DNA of 64,000 nt from CAVUCH01 sp963763095. Its GTDB lineage: Bacteria; Acidobacteriota; Vicinamibacteria; Vicinamibacterales; JAENWD01. The stretch lies in contig CAVXNR010000033.1 of NCBI GenBank assembly GCA_963763095.1, positions 9,488 to 73,487 of the forward strand. The letters run 5' to 3'. Positions 17,885 through 27,344 of this stretch are shown here, in pieces. Under the pieces are notes generated by a model. That model was not told where the DNA came from. It was given only the letters and a program-made list of their open reading frames with translations, and made no database searches. The position numbers and the translations under genes are program-made. The stretch's first letter is position 1. Each line of letters begins with the position of its first letter.

Positions 17885-19047
17885 CCCCGAGCGCGTCGGC
17901 CAGCATGCGAGCGATGACCTCGGCGCCGTCCACACGCGGACGCTCCGGCGGCGCAGGCTGCGCGAGCACGGCGTCCAGCGCGGGCTCCCAGCGGCCGGCA
18001 TAGAGGTCTTCGTTCGAGATGAACCCGCAGCGCAGGTAGCGCGGCATCTCGCCAACCATGACGTCGTACTCCACGAAGCGCCCGCGTGAGGTATAGAGCA
18101 GTGCCGTGTCGTTCGCGATGCACTCGGAGATGATTCCGTAGCCCGGCTTGGTAGCGACGATGTCCACCGCCTTCACGAGGTCTTCGTAGCGATAGCCGGC
18201 GGAGTAGATGGCGCGCTCGTCCACGAACCGCGCTGAACTCGGCAGCATCCGTTCCCGCGCCGGCTCCTGCGTCTCACCGACAGGGTCGTCTCCGCGTCGT
18301 GCGGCCTGCACGTGTGCCGTCACCACGACGGTGTAGCGGCGGAGCGGCCGCGAGCGCAGCCATGTCGATGTCCCGCAAACCGTAGCCGCCGAACGAGGCC
18401 AGCACTAGGAGCCCGGTCCCCCGCAGGCCGAACTGCTCGCGGACGTCCACGCCGGCGCGGAGCGATCGTCGTGCGATGAACGGCACCGGCTCCACGCGTC
18501 TGAATGCGTCGAAGCCGCCGCCGAGCGGAAGGCGCCACGCCCGCGCCGCGTGCGCGTACGCGCTGCGGATCTGCTGCAGCAGCCTGGGATGCGCCGCCAA
18601 GGCCTCCGGGTATGCCGCGTAGATCCAGTCCCACGTGAAGTTGCCAAGCGCGACCGACGGCACGTCCGCGCGATGCGCTGCGAGGAACGCGAGCGGAGGG
18701 ATGTCACCAATCACGAGGCTGGCCTGCAGTTCGCGCAGCAGCAGCGCCTCGCGCACTGACATGTCGTCGAGCATGGCGGCGTGTGCGGCCGCGCGGCGCA
18801 CGGTTTCGAACGCGTCGAGACGCAGGCTGTCGATCTGGACGACACCCGTGTCGCATTCGGCCGGCAGCCAGGTGACCGGCGCGCGGAGCGTGAGATCGAA
18901 CAGCCACCGCGGTGCGGAGGTGCGGACGACGAGGCGGACGCCTGGCGCAATGGCGTGCAGCGCGTTGATCACCTCGATGTCGCGTGATGCATGGCCGAAC
19001 CCGTGACCCGAGATGTAGAAGACGAGGGCAGGAGAGCGTGGGCTCAT
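17874..19047 (-). CDS. Glycosyltransferase-like protein (GT-B, one frameshift)
   Basis: The N-terminal half reads VFYISGHGFGHASRDIEVIN, then LVVRTSAPRWLF and SVALGNFTWDWIYAAYPEAL. This is the N-domain shared by MurG/UGT-like glycosyltransferases and the N-terminal region of arabinose/galactose kinases. The C-terminal half (SARFVDERAIYSAGYRYEDL, VDIVATKPGYGIISECIAN) is the nucleotide-sugar binding side with the conserved glycine-rich loop. The halves are in different frames, separated by one surplus base near 18345 between DIDMAALAA and VVVTAHVQAA. Sugar and acceptor unknown. ATG at 19047 (MSPRSPALVF). Confidence 0.75.
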
Positions 19048-19141
19048 TGCCAGACACCCGGGCCGCTGGCCTGACGCGCACACCAGTGACGTGAGCCGGT
19101 GTGAGGCTGCGAACCGTTGTGCGGTGGGCGTTCCAGGGTTT

Positions 19142-20574
19142 TCAGTAGGGGGGGCGCCATGTGTAGAACAGCGCGGCCATCAAACCCTGGCCCGCCGCAA
19201 ACACGAGCACCCAGATGCCCAGCCGGCGTTCCGGAACCGCTGCCGCGAGCCACAGGAACAGCGGGAACATGGTGGCGGTGAGGCGTCCAATCGAGATCGC
19301 ACCTCCGAGCGCGAGCGGAACGGCGAGGTTGATCGCGACGAGGGCACCGTAGGCCAGCCCGAGTCGCCGGGTGACGGGCCAGATCAGCGCGGCCGCGAAG
19401 GTGCCCGCGACCAGGTTCAGGAAGTTCGGCGCCTCGACGCGCAGGTACTCCTGCAACCCGTGCTGCGCCACGTAGCCGAACGGTCCCACGAGCGACTGCA
19501 ACGCAACGCCGTGACGTGCGTCCCCACCGGTCCTGAATGGCAGCCCATTCGAATGGGTTGCCGGTGATCTGATAGATGAACACCGAGAACAGCAGCGCAC
19601 CGATGCCCGGAGCGGCCGACGCCAGCAGCGCGCGCGCGGCGTGGCGCACGCGCGACCTGGTGGCGGTTTCGAGCCGGCGGGCATCTGTGACGGCGAGCAG
19701 GGCGAGCGGGACGCTCAGGAATGCCCCGTTCGGGCGGGTGAGCCCCGCCAGCAGCCCCCACGCGGCGACCTGCCAGAGCTGCCGCTGCCGCATGTGCCAG
19801 AAGGCGCCCACGGTGGCGCAGAGGAACAGCGCCTCGGTGTACAACGCGCCGTAAAACACCGCGAACGGGTAGCTGCCGAGCAGCAGCGCCGCCGCGGCCG
19901 CCCGGTCGCTCGAGCCGAGCGCGGGGTGCGCGCGCGCCAGCTTGAACAGATACATCAACGCGCCGAGAAAGGCGGCGTACGAGATGAGCACGCCCGCGAG
20001 CACCACCTGCGGCGTCCTCCCGCCGAGCAGGCGGCCGCCCGCGCGCATCAGCATCGGGTACGCGGGGAAGAACGCGATGTTCTGCTGCCCGCGGCTCTTC
20101 GGGTGCCATCGGTACCCGACCTGCGCGATGACGAGGTACCACCCCGCGTCCCACCGCGCCGGCAGATTGATCAGCTCGTTGCGCGATACCCGGAAACGCG
20201 GCTCGCCGATCGGATACCCGACGAGGAACACCGCGAGGAGGCCCACGGCGGCAACGCCGGCCCGCCCTGCGATGGCGACCGGCCACACGGCCCGCAGCGC
20301 TTCCGACTCGAGCAGGCGCACGGCTCCGTGCCACAGGCGTGCAGGGAGCGTCGGTCGCCTGACGAACCAATGCCGCAGGCTGGTCAATAGCAGCGCCGCG
20401 AGCAGCAGGCGCTCCGGTGATGTGACCGAGACTCGCCAGCCCTCCGACCCACACACGGAAGCCGCCGCTCAGGGCGACGCTGCCCGCGAGCAGCAGCAGC
20501 GCAACCGTGAGGGCGTCGCCCGTCCGCACCAGGGCCGCCGGTCGCACGCGCGTAATCGGCGGGTGTTCGGTCAC
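19142..20574 (-). CDS. Gpi18/PIG-V-like mannosyltransferase membrane protein (two frameshifts)
   Basis: After joining three frame segments (shifts near 20440 and 19520) the protein is about 477 residues with roughly 10-12 hydrophobic helices. The loop NELINLPARWDAGWYLVIAQ is the PIG-V/Gpi18 motif with the acidic residue that binds polyprenyl-phosphate mannose, and NIAFFPAYPMLMRAGG and GLTRPNGAFLSVPLALLA are further family blocks. These enzymes use lipid-linked mannose outside the cytoplasmic membrane. It reads toward the glycosyltransferase gene on the same strand, so the two may act on one glycolipid. GTG start at 20574. Confidence 0.78.
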
Positions 20575-20614
20575 GTCGAGCGGTCAGCCGCGAGGCGAGC
20601 AGTGCAGCTTCACG

Positions 20615-22969
20615 TCAGGTGACGGGAACGGGGATGGGCAGCGCTTCCTTGAGGACATCCTCCAGCGTCTGCGCCGGAACGAATCGCATCTCGCGCTTGA
20701 CCTCGGGCGGCAGCTCGTCGATGTCCGGCAGGTTGAGCGCGGGCAGCACGAAGACGCGGATTCCGTACCGGCGCGCCGCCAGCGCCTTCTCCCTGATGCC
20801 GCCAACCGGCAGGACGAGGCCCGTGAGCGTGATTTCACCCGTCATCGCAACCTCCTCCTTCACGGCCTCGTTCCTGAGCGCGGAGAGGATGGCGGTGGCG
20901 ATCGTCACGCCGGCGGACGGCCCGTCCTTCGGAATCGCGCCGGCGGGGACGTGGATGTGCAGGTCGTGCTTGTCGAGGAATGACGGCGAGATGCCGAGCG
21001 CACTCGCCTGGGCACGGATGTGACTGACCGCCGCCCGCGCCGATTCCTGCATCACGTTGCCCAGCTGTCCGGTCAGCGTGATCTGCGAACTCCCGCCCGG
21101 CAGCAGCGTCGCTTCGATGAAGAGCACGTCGCCGCCAGTTTCCGTCCAGGCCACGCCAGTCGCGACCCCGGGGCGCGACGTGCGGAACGAGACCTCCTGG
21201 TGGATCCGCGGAGGGCCCAGAAACTCCGGGATGCTCGGGCCGTCGACGGTTTCGGTCGGCGCCTCGCCGTCCTCCGGCGTACGGCTCGCCACCCTCGCGG
21301 CGACCTTCCGGGCGATCGCGCCAATCTGCCGCTCGAGGTTGCGGACGCCGGCCTCGCGCGTGTACTCGCTGATGACCCGGCGCAGCGCGGCATCGGTAAT
21401 CTCCAGCATCTCGAGCTTCAGACCGTGCTCGCTCACCTGCCGCGGGATCAGATATCGCCGCGCGATGTGCAGCTTTTCTTCCTCGCTGTAGCCCGAGAGC
21501 TGGATGACCTCCATCCGATCGAGCAGCGCCGGGTGAAGCGTGCCGAGCTGGTTGGCGGTCGCGATGAACAGCGTGCGCGAGAGGTCGAAGGGCACCTCGA
21601 GGTAGTGATCGCGGAAGCTGTTGTTCTGGGCGGGGTCGAGCACTTCGAGCAGTGCGGCCGCGGGGTCGCCCTGGAACCCGACCGATATCTTGTCCATCTC
21701 GTCGAGCATGAACACCGGGTTGGCGGCGCCTGCCTGTCGCAGCGCCTGCACGACACGGCCGGGCATCGACCCGATGTAGGTGCGGCGGTGGCCCCGAATC
21801 TCCGCCTCGTCGCGGATGCCGCCGAGCGAGATCCGGACGAACTTCCGGTTCATCGCGCGGGCGATCGACTGGCCCAGCGAGGTCTTGCCTACTCCGGGCG
21901 GGCCGACGAAACAGAGAATCGGGCCCTTCATGTCGCCCTTGAGCTTCCGCACCGCGAGGTACTCGACAATCCGCTCCTTGACCTTGTCGAGATCGTAGTG
22001 ATCCTCGTCGAGCACGCGCCGCGCCTCCACCGGGTCCAGCCGATCGTCGGTGGTGACGCTCCACGGGACGTCGAGCAGCCAGTCCATGTAGGTGCGGAGC
22101 ATCTGGTATTCGGGCGACGCCGGGGTCATGCGCGCCAGGCGATCGACCTCGCGATTGGCCACCGTGAGCACGGCCTCCGGCATGTTCGCCTTCTCGATGC
22201 GTGACCGCAGCGCCTGGATCTCGTCACCCTCGCCCTCGCCGAGCTCGTCCTGAATGGCTTTGAGCTGCTGGCGCAGGTAGTACTGCCGCTGCGCGTCGGA
22301 CATCTCCTGCTGCGCCTGCGACTCGATCTTCCCCTTCACTTCGAGCAATGCGATCTCGCGGGCGAGTGCCTGCGACACCATCCCGAGCTTCGACAGCAGC
22401 GTGTCGGCCTCGAGCAGCTTCTGCTTGTCGTCTGCCGGCATGTCGAGCAGGCTTCCGAGCAGGTACGCCAGGCGCAGGGGGTCCTCGATCGCGGCGACGA
22501 TTCCACGAAGCTCCTGCGAAAAGCCGCTCGCAAGCGTCAGGGCGCGATCCACCTGCTCCTGCAGCCGCCGTACGTACGCATCGACTTCGACGGAGCGATC
22601 CACCTGCTCGGGCTCGGCGTGGATCACCGCGCGCATCGACAGCCCGGTGCGGCTGACGACGTCTGCGCGCACGCGGGCGAGGCCCTCGACGATGACGTGA
22701 AGACCCGACGGGTTGCGCGCCATCTGGCGGATGATGCCGACAGTGCCAATCCGCTTCACTTGTTCGGGGCCCGGATCGTCGAGCTCGCCCTCCTGCAGCA
22801 CCAGCAGCAGCATGCGATCGCCCGCGAGGGCGCGGTTCACCGATTCGACCGAGACCGGGCGGTTCACCGCAAGCGGCTGCACGCTCAGCGGAAACGCCAC
22901 CGTGCCCCTGAGCGGCAACACGGGAAGTTCAGGCGGCAGCGGCGGAGTGGTCGATGTGGGTTCGGGCAT
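20615..22969 (-). CDS. lon: ATP-dependent protease La (Lon)
   Basis: A complete 784-residue Lon. The N-domain starts PPELPVLPLRGTVAFPLSVQ; coiled helices follow. The AAA+ module has Walker A GPPGVGKTSLGQSI and Walker B VFMLDEMDKI. The protease domain has the catalytic Ser685 in KDGPSAGV and Lys728 in GGIREKALA. Lon degrades damaged and regulatory proteins in the cytoplasm. ATG at 22969 follows GGAAGGA closely; an in-frame GTG sits directly before it. No frameshift, in contrast to neighbours on either side. It probably has its own promoter, as the next upstream gene is divergent. Confidence 0.97.
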   Translation of the reverse strand: MPEPTSTTPPLPPELPVLPLRGTVAFPLSVQPLAVNRPVSVESVNRALAGDRMLLLVLQEGELDDPGPEQVKRIGTVGIIRQMARNPSGLHVIVEGLARVRADVVSRTGLSMRAVIHAEPEQVDRSVEVDAYVRRLQEQVDRALTLASGFSQELRGIVAAIEDPLRLAYLLGSLLDMPADDKQKLLEADTLLSKLGMVSQALAREIALLEVKGKIESQAQQEMSDAQRQYYLRQQLKAIQDELGEGEGDEIQALRSRIEKANMPEAVLTVANREVDRLARMTPASPEYQMLRTYMDWLLDVPWSVTTDDRLDPVEARRVLDEDHYDLDKVKERIVEYLAVRKLKGDMKGPILCFVGPPGVGKTSLGQSIARAMNRKFVRISLGGIRDEAEIRGHRRTYIGSMPGRVVQALRQAGAANPVFMLDEMDKISVGFQGDPAAALLEVLDPAQNNSFRDHYLEVPFDLSRTLFIATANQLGTLHPALLDRMEVIQLSGYSEEEKLHIARRYLIPRQVSEHGLKLEMLEITDAALRRVISEYTREAGVRNLERQIGAIARKVAARVASRTPEDGEAPTETVDGPSIPEFLGPPRIHQEVSFRTSRPGVATGVAWTETGGDVLFIEATLLPGGSSQITLTGQLGNVMQESARAAVSHIRAQASALGISPSFLDKHDLHIHVPAGAIPKDGPSAGVTIATAILSALRNEAVKEEVAMTGEITLTGLVLPVGGIREKALAARRYGIRVFVLPALNLPDIDELPPEVKREMRFVPAQTLEDVLKEALPIPVPVT

Positions 22970-23166
22970 CACGTCCTTCCGCGTATTTCATCGGAACTCC
23001 GGAGAACCGTCAACGCGTTTGCCGCGGTCCCGCTGGATCGCACGGGTGCGCGTGTCGTGTGCATTCCGTGGGCTGTACGTCGCAGGGCTACGAGGCCATG
23101 CCCCCCGGCTCCCGGACCGCCGCAGTCGCCCGCGGCGGCGTTGCCGCCGTCTGATATCCTGCGCCC

Positions 23167-23481
23167 ATGGGACTTCAGGAGCGCGATTTCTTCACCGAGA
23201 AACCCGAGATGCGGCCCGCGAACTACGCGTGCCCGCGGTGCGGCCGCCGCAATGACTACCAGGTGCGCTGGCTGCGCCGCACGAAGAAGGACCGGATCCC
23301 GTCAGGCGCTGACGAGCGGGATCGCGCGATGTACGGCAAGCTGAAGGACTATCTGGTCCGCGTCGACGACACGATCACCTGCAAGACGTGTCAGCGCAAG
23401 TTCGACATCCCCTCCCAGCATTCGCTGATCTTCGTCGAGGACATACCGACCGGACTTCCGACGGAGGACTACGATGAGTGA
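23167..23481 (+). CDS. Small zinc-ribbon-like hypothetical protein
   Basis: A 104-residue acidic/basic protein with one Cys pair in YACPRCGRRNDYQVRW and a second in TCKTCQRKFDIP, about 40 residues apart, which suggests a zinc ribbon. The segment between is highly charged. I do not recognise a named family. GACTTCAGGAGCG follows the start, so initiation is by the ATG at 23167. It is divergent from lon and lies before a repeat element. Confidence 0.6.
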   Translation: MGLQERDFFTEKPEMRPANYACPRCGRRNDYQVRWLRRTKKDRIPSGADERDRAMYGKLKDYLVRVDDTITCKTCQRKFDIPSQHSLIFVEDIPTGLPTEDYDE

Positions 23482-23500
23482 CGGTGGACGTGACGGTCAG

Positions 23501-23577
23501 GCTGTGGCTGCAGGCTACAGCCTGCGGGCTCCGTCTGGCCTGAGGCCCGACAGGCCTGCAGTCTGCCGCCCGTAGCC
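23501..23577. repeat. GC-rich dispersed repeat, copy A
   Basis: The stem GCAGGCT / AGCCTGC (23510-23525) is followed by a block (23518-23547) that recurs almost unchanged at 62616-62644: CAGCCTGC, then a GGC/CCG core, then GTCTGGC and AGGCC. The repeat runs into the 3' end of the minus-strand methyltransferase frame, so its last codons are repeat-derived. Confidence 0.6.
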
Positions 23578-24313
23578 TGATGCCTGCTCTGAGTACACCC
23601 CCGGCACCATCCGCCACCGCACGCGCGCCTGGTAGGCCCGATACTCGTCGCCGAACACTTCGATGAGCGACCGTTCTTCGAACGGGATGGCGATCATCAG
23701 GTACGCCGTGCTGATCACGGCGAAGCTGAGCCGAGTGCCGGTCATCAGCGGCGCGCCGAACGTCATCAGCGCCCACCCGAAGTAGATCGGGTGCCGCACC
23801 AGGTGGTATGGCCCGAACACCTTGAACGAGGGCGGGCGCACCCGGCCGAGCACCTGTCGGATCCCGGCGAGCTCGAGAGGATCGATGACTCCCGCCGAGC
23901 GCAGGGTCAGCCACACCCCCCACCCCTGCAACGCCAGGCACGCACCCTTCGCGGGCCAGGGGACGTCATAGAGCACGACGGGGATGTCACGCCACAGCGC
24001 GCAGGTCGCGCATGAAGATGAGGCTCGCGATCCACACGTAGACGGATCGCTCGAGCGCCGGTGGCACGACGCGCGTCAGCCAGGCCTTGGCGCCCGAGCG
24101 GGCCATCACGCTGTGGTGCAGGGCGAAGACCGTGAACAGGATCGCGTTCACGCCGAGCGCCGCAGCGGCATCGGCGGACCCGCCAGCGGGCATGCGGCCG
24201 AACCGGACGCCGTAGCTCCATCCGAAGAACGCGAGGGACAGGATGAAGACCGCGCCGCCGAGCCATGCCGTGGCCCGTGCGACGGGACCGGAGCCGGCCG
24301 GGTGTGTGCGCAT
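23515..24313 (-). CDS. NnrU/MddA-like membrane methyltransferase (one frameshift)
   Basis: The first segment (MRTHPAGSGP ... FALHHSVMARSGAKAWLTRV, PPALERSVYVWIASLIFM) and the second (VLYDVPWPAKGACLALQGWG, FGPYHLVRHPIYFGWALM, IAIPFEERSLIEVFGDEYRA) together match the order and spacing of methanethiol S-methyltransferase MddA and its NnrU/ICMT relatives. One surplus base near 24000 separates them. The RHP and EER blocks bind SAM in this membrane family. MddA makes dimethyl sulphide from methanethiol; isoprenylcysteine-type or lipid methylation is an alternative. The last roughly 20 residues (after PGVYSEQ) fall within a repeat element and are probably not ancestral. Confidence 0.7.
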
Positions 24314-24333
24314 GCGACCGGTATTATAGAGAC

Positions 24334-25604
24334 ATGCCCCCAGCCGCGCCGCGCATCGTGATCTCGGGCATCGGCGTCACATCGTGCTTCGGCGTCGGCC
24401 GGGAGTGCTTCTGGGATCACATCAGCCGCGGCGTGAGCGGCACCCGCACCATCACCGAGTTCGACGTCTCCGACGTCCCCTGCCGCGTGGCGGCGCCGGT
24501 GCCGCCCGTGAACATCACCGACGCACAACCGCTGGCCGGAGAAGGTCCCGGCGCGTGGGAGTCGCGGGCCGATCCCCGGCGCTACTCGCGCGCCGCGCTG
24601 CTCGCCGTGATTGCCGCGCGTGAAGCGTGGAACGATGCCGGCCTGCAGGTCGGGGAGCCGAACGCGGGAGTGCTGATCGGCAGCGGCGGCGGCGGCATCG
24701 ACGTGGGCGAGGCCCAATACAAGGACTTCTTCACGCAGGGCGGGAAGCACGTGACGCCCTACGCCATCGCGATTGGGATCGTCGGCATGCTGTCGAGCGA
24801 GTTGTCCATCTCGCTCGGTCTTCGGGGGATCAGCCACGTGCTGTCCACCGGGTGCACGAGCTCGACCGACGCGATCGGGTATGCCGCCTCGCTGCTGCGG
24901 GCCGGGGATCTGGACGTGGTGCTGTCGGGCGGTGCTGACGGGTGCGTCACGCCCGGGATGATCTTCGGTTTCTCGAGGATGCGCGCCGTGTCGACGCGCT
25001 ACAACGACCGCGGCGGTGAGGCATCGCGTCCCTTCGATCGGGGACGCGACGGGTTCGTGCTCGGGGAAGGTGCGTGGATGCTCGTCCTCGAGCGCGAGGA
25101 CCGCGCGCGCGCACGCGGGGCGCATGTCTACGCCGCGGTTGAAGGGTACGCCTCGACGTGCGATGCCTACCATCGTGTGCAGATGGACCCGGACGGGATC
25201 GAAATCGTCGCGTGCATCGAAGGCGCACTCAAACGCGCGGGCCGTGGGCCCGAGGAGATCGGATATATCAACTACCACGGCACATCAACCGTGCTGAACG
25301 ACGCAATCGAGTCGCGGTGCGTCAGGCGGGTGTTCGGCCCCTGGCCGAGCGGGTGCCGGGCTCGTCCACCAAGTCGATGATCGGGCATCCGCAGGGCGCG
25401 AGCGGTGCAGCCGGTGTCGTCACGACCGCGCTTGCCCTCTCGCGCGGGTTCATCCCCCCGACCGCGAACCTCACGGATCCCGATCCCGCGTGCGACATGG
25501 ACTTCATCCCCGTGACGGGCCGGACCGCCCAGCCCGAAGCGGCTCTCTGCAACTGTCTGGGGTTTGGCTCCAAGAACAGCGCGCTTGTACTGGGACACGC
25601 GTGA
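24334..25604 (+). CDS. Beta-ketoacyl synthase (FabF-like), one frameshift
   Basis: The condensing-enzyme active site is complete: Cys174 in STGCTSSTDA, His in INYHGTSTVLND and the second His in IGHPQGASGAAG, with TKSM before it. The N-terminus RIVISGIGVTSCFGVGRE and the FGFSRMRAVSTRYND and RPFDRGRDGFVLGEGA blocks match KAS II and type II polyketide KS-alpha enzymes. The last 85 residues are in another frame; one base is missing near 25340 (FGP then LAERVPGSS). ATG at 24334 follows a TATTATA stretch, so the leader may be very short. It condenses acyl-ACP with malonyl-ACP; pairing with the next gene suggests a specialised lipid. Confidence 0.82.
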
Positions 25605-25631
25605 AGGCGTGTGTCGGCGGTGGGACATGGC

Positions 25632-26780
25632 ATGCGTGACGAGATCGTGATCGCGGGCGCCGGCCCTGCCGGCTCGATCGCGGCGCTCCTGCTCGCGCGC
25701 GCCGGCTGCCGCGTTCGCCTGCTGGATCGCGCCACCTTCCCCCGCGACAAGCTCTGTGGCGACACGATCAGCCCGGGCACGCTCGACATCCTGCGGCGGC
25801 TCGGGATCGGCGATGGCATCGCGCGCGCGGGAATCCCGATTCGCGGAATGGTCGTCACTGGTTCAGGTGGCGCGCGCGTGCGCGGCGAGTACGGCCGCGG
25901 TGTGCACGGGGTGTCGTTGCTCCGCCGCGACCTCGATTGGATGCTGGTCCAGCACGCGGTGCAGGCTGGGGTCTCGTTCGAACCCGGGGTTCTCGTCCAG
26001 GAACCGCTGGTCGAGGTGACGGGCGGACGTCCGCGCGTGATTGGCGTCCGGGTGGTGAGCTGCGGAGGCGCGGCGCACGATATCCCGGCGGCGCTCACCA
26101 TTGCCGCCGATGGGCGGCGCTCACGGCTGGCGTTCCACCTCGGGATCGCGCACCACCCCGCGAGCCCGCGCCGTTGGGCAATCGGCGGCTACTTCGACGA
26201 TGTCGCCTGCGGGGCCGGGTTCGGCGAGATGCACATCCGCTGCGGGCAATACCTTGGAGTGGCGCCCGTTCCCGGAGGCCTCACCAACGCCTGCGTCGTC
26301 GTCTCGGAGCCGCGGGGGGGCGCGCTGGCGGAACCCGAAGCCTTGCTGGTCGCTGCGCTGCGGTGCGATCCGGCGCTCGGGCCGCGCTTTGCCGATGCGC
26401 GCCTCGTCTCGCCTGTTGCCGTGCTCGGTCCGCTCGCGGTCGACACGACGGCCGCAGGCGTTGACGGCCTCCTGCTGGCGGGCGATGCGGCCGGCTTCAT
26501 CGACCCGATGACAGGGGACGGCATGCACTTCGCGATGCGCGGTGCCGAGCTCGCGGCGGCCGTCGCGCTCGCGGCGCTCGAGGGCTCCCTGCATGACGCG
26601 CCAGCCGCGCTCGCGCAGGCGCGCCAGGAGGCGTTTGGCTCGAAGTGGAGGATGAACCGTGCCCTGCGAGGGCTCGTGGCGTCCCCGCGTGCCATGTCGT
26701 GGGCTGCGCGGGGCGCCCTGCTGTGTCCGGCGGCGGTGCGGCGGTTGATCGCTCTCGCAGGTGACGTGCCGCGGGGGTGA
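25632..26780 (+). CDS. FAD-dependent oxidoreductase, geranylgeranyl-reductase family
   Basis: The 382-residue flavoprotein has an N-terminal dinucleotide-binding fold (IVIAGAGPAGSIAALLLARA), the family block PRDKLCGDTISPGTLDILRR, and the second FAD motif LLLAGDAAGFIDPMTGDGMH. This is the order found in geranylgeranyl reductases and in related polyketide/aryl-polyene oxidoreductases. It lies 27 bases after the ketoacyl synthase on the same strand, so both may build or modify one acyl or isoprenoid product. ATG at 25632 has GGTGGGA upstream; an in-frame GTG at 25611 is possible. Confidence 0.8.
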   Translation: MRDEIVIAGAGPAGSIAALLLARAGCRVRLLDRATFPRDKLCGDTISPGTLDILRRLGIGDGIARAGIPIRGMVVTGSGGARVRGEYGRGVHGVSLLRRDLDWMLVQHAVQAGVSFEPGVLVQEPLVEVTGGRPRVIGVRVVSCGGAAHDIPAALTIAADGRRSRLAFHLGIAHHPASPRRWAIGGYFDDVACGAGFGEMHIRCGQYLGVAPVPGGLTNACVVVSEPRGGALAEPEALLVAALRCDPALGPRFADARLVSPVAVLGPLAVDTTAAGVDGLLLAGDAAGFIDPMTGDGMHFAMRGAELAAAVALAALEGSLHDAPAALAQARQEAFGSKWRMNRALRGLVASPRAMSWAARGALLCPAAVRRLIALAGDVPRG

Positions 26781-26793
26781 GGGGGCTCTCGCG

Positions 26794-26857
26794 TTCAGTT
26801 ATCAGTTATGAGTTACAGGTGCTGCCTCAAGGTCACGCGGATAACTGAAAAGTTCAA
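26794..26857. repeat. Period-7 heptamer repeat with inverted arm (CAGTTAT type)
   Basis: Three consecutive heptamers CAGTTAT, CAGTTAT, GAGTTAC occupy 26796-26816. The reverse complement ATAACTG appears at 26841-26847, allowing a hairpin. The element fills the convergent gap between the flavoprotein and lipoprotein genes. Confidence 0.6.
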
Positions 26858-26858
26858 A

Positions 26859-27311
26859 CTACTTTCGCTCGAGTAGCTCTGTCCCGCTCACAGGTAAGCC
26901 GCACAACGTTCCGGCAAACGTCACGCGCACGCCGCTGCCCTCGGGCTTGGCCGTCCCCTCACCGAAGGTGAAGGGGCACGTGAGGCCGCCGCGCGCGGCG
27001 GTCCCTTCGGCCGTCCAGTTCAGCGTAGAGCCCGATACTGTGCCCTTGCCGGAGCCGCTGGCTTCCACACCGGCGCAGACCCCGTTGAACACCACAACGC
27101 CTGACTGGCCATCATTACTCCTGGTCACGGTATAGTCGAGCTCGGTGCACCCGGCGGGCAGCGCGTCCGACGAGGAACCGAGCGTCCACGTGCCAGCGAG
27201 CGCATCGAGGACCGCCGAGGATCCGGTAGGCGAGACGCCTGATTGATCGGTTTCGGCGCACCCGGCGGCCAGGAGGCAACCGGCGAGCGCCCATGCAAGA
27301 CGACGGCACAT
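26859..27311 (-). CDS. Hypothetical lipoprotein
   Basis: A 150-residue protein with a type II signal peptide: MCRRLAWALAGCLLAAGC, with the lipobox LAAGC at the end, so it should be lipid-anchored. The mature part is Gly/Ser/Thr-rich with regular short strands (TWTLGSSSD, NGVCAGVEASGSG, LTCPFTFGEG) and four Cys residues, suggesting a small beta sandwich or lipocalin-like fold. No family recognised. ATG at 27311 has GGAGGAG about 9 bases upstream; the upstream TTG is less likely. Confidence 0.7.
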   Translation of the reverse strand: MCRRLAWALAGCLLAAGCAETDQSGVSPTGSSAVLDALAGTWTLGSSSDALPAGCTELDYTVTRSNDGQSGVVVFNGVCAGVEASGSGKGTVSGSTLNWTAEGTAARGGLTCPFTFGEGTAKPEGSGVRVTFAGTLCGLPVSGTELLERK

Positions 27312-27344
27312 CAGCAAACGCTCCTCCAGTGGGGAGCCTTGATC

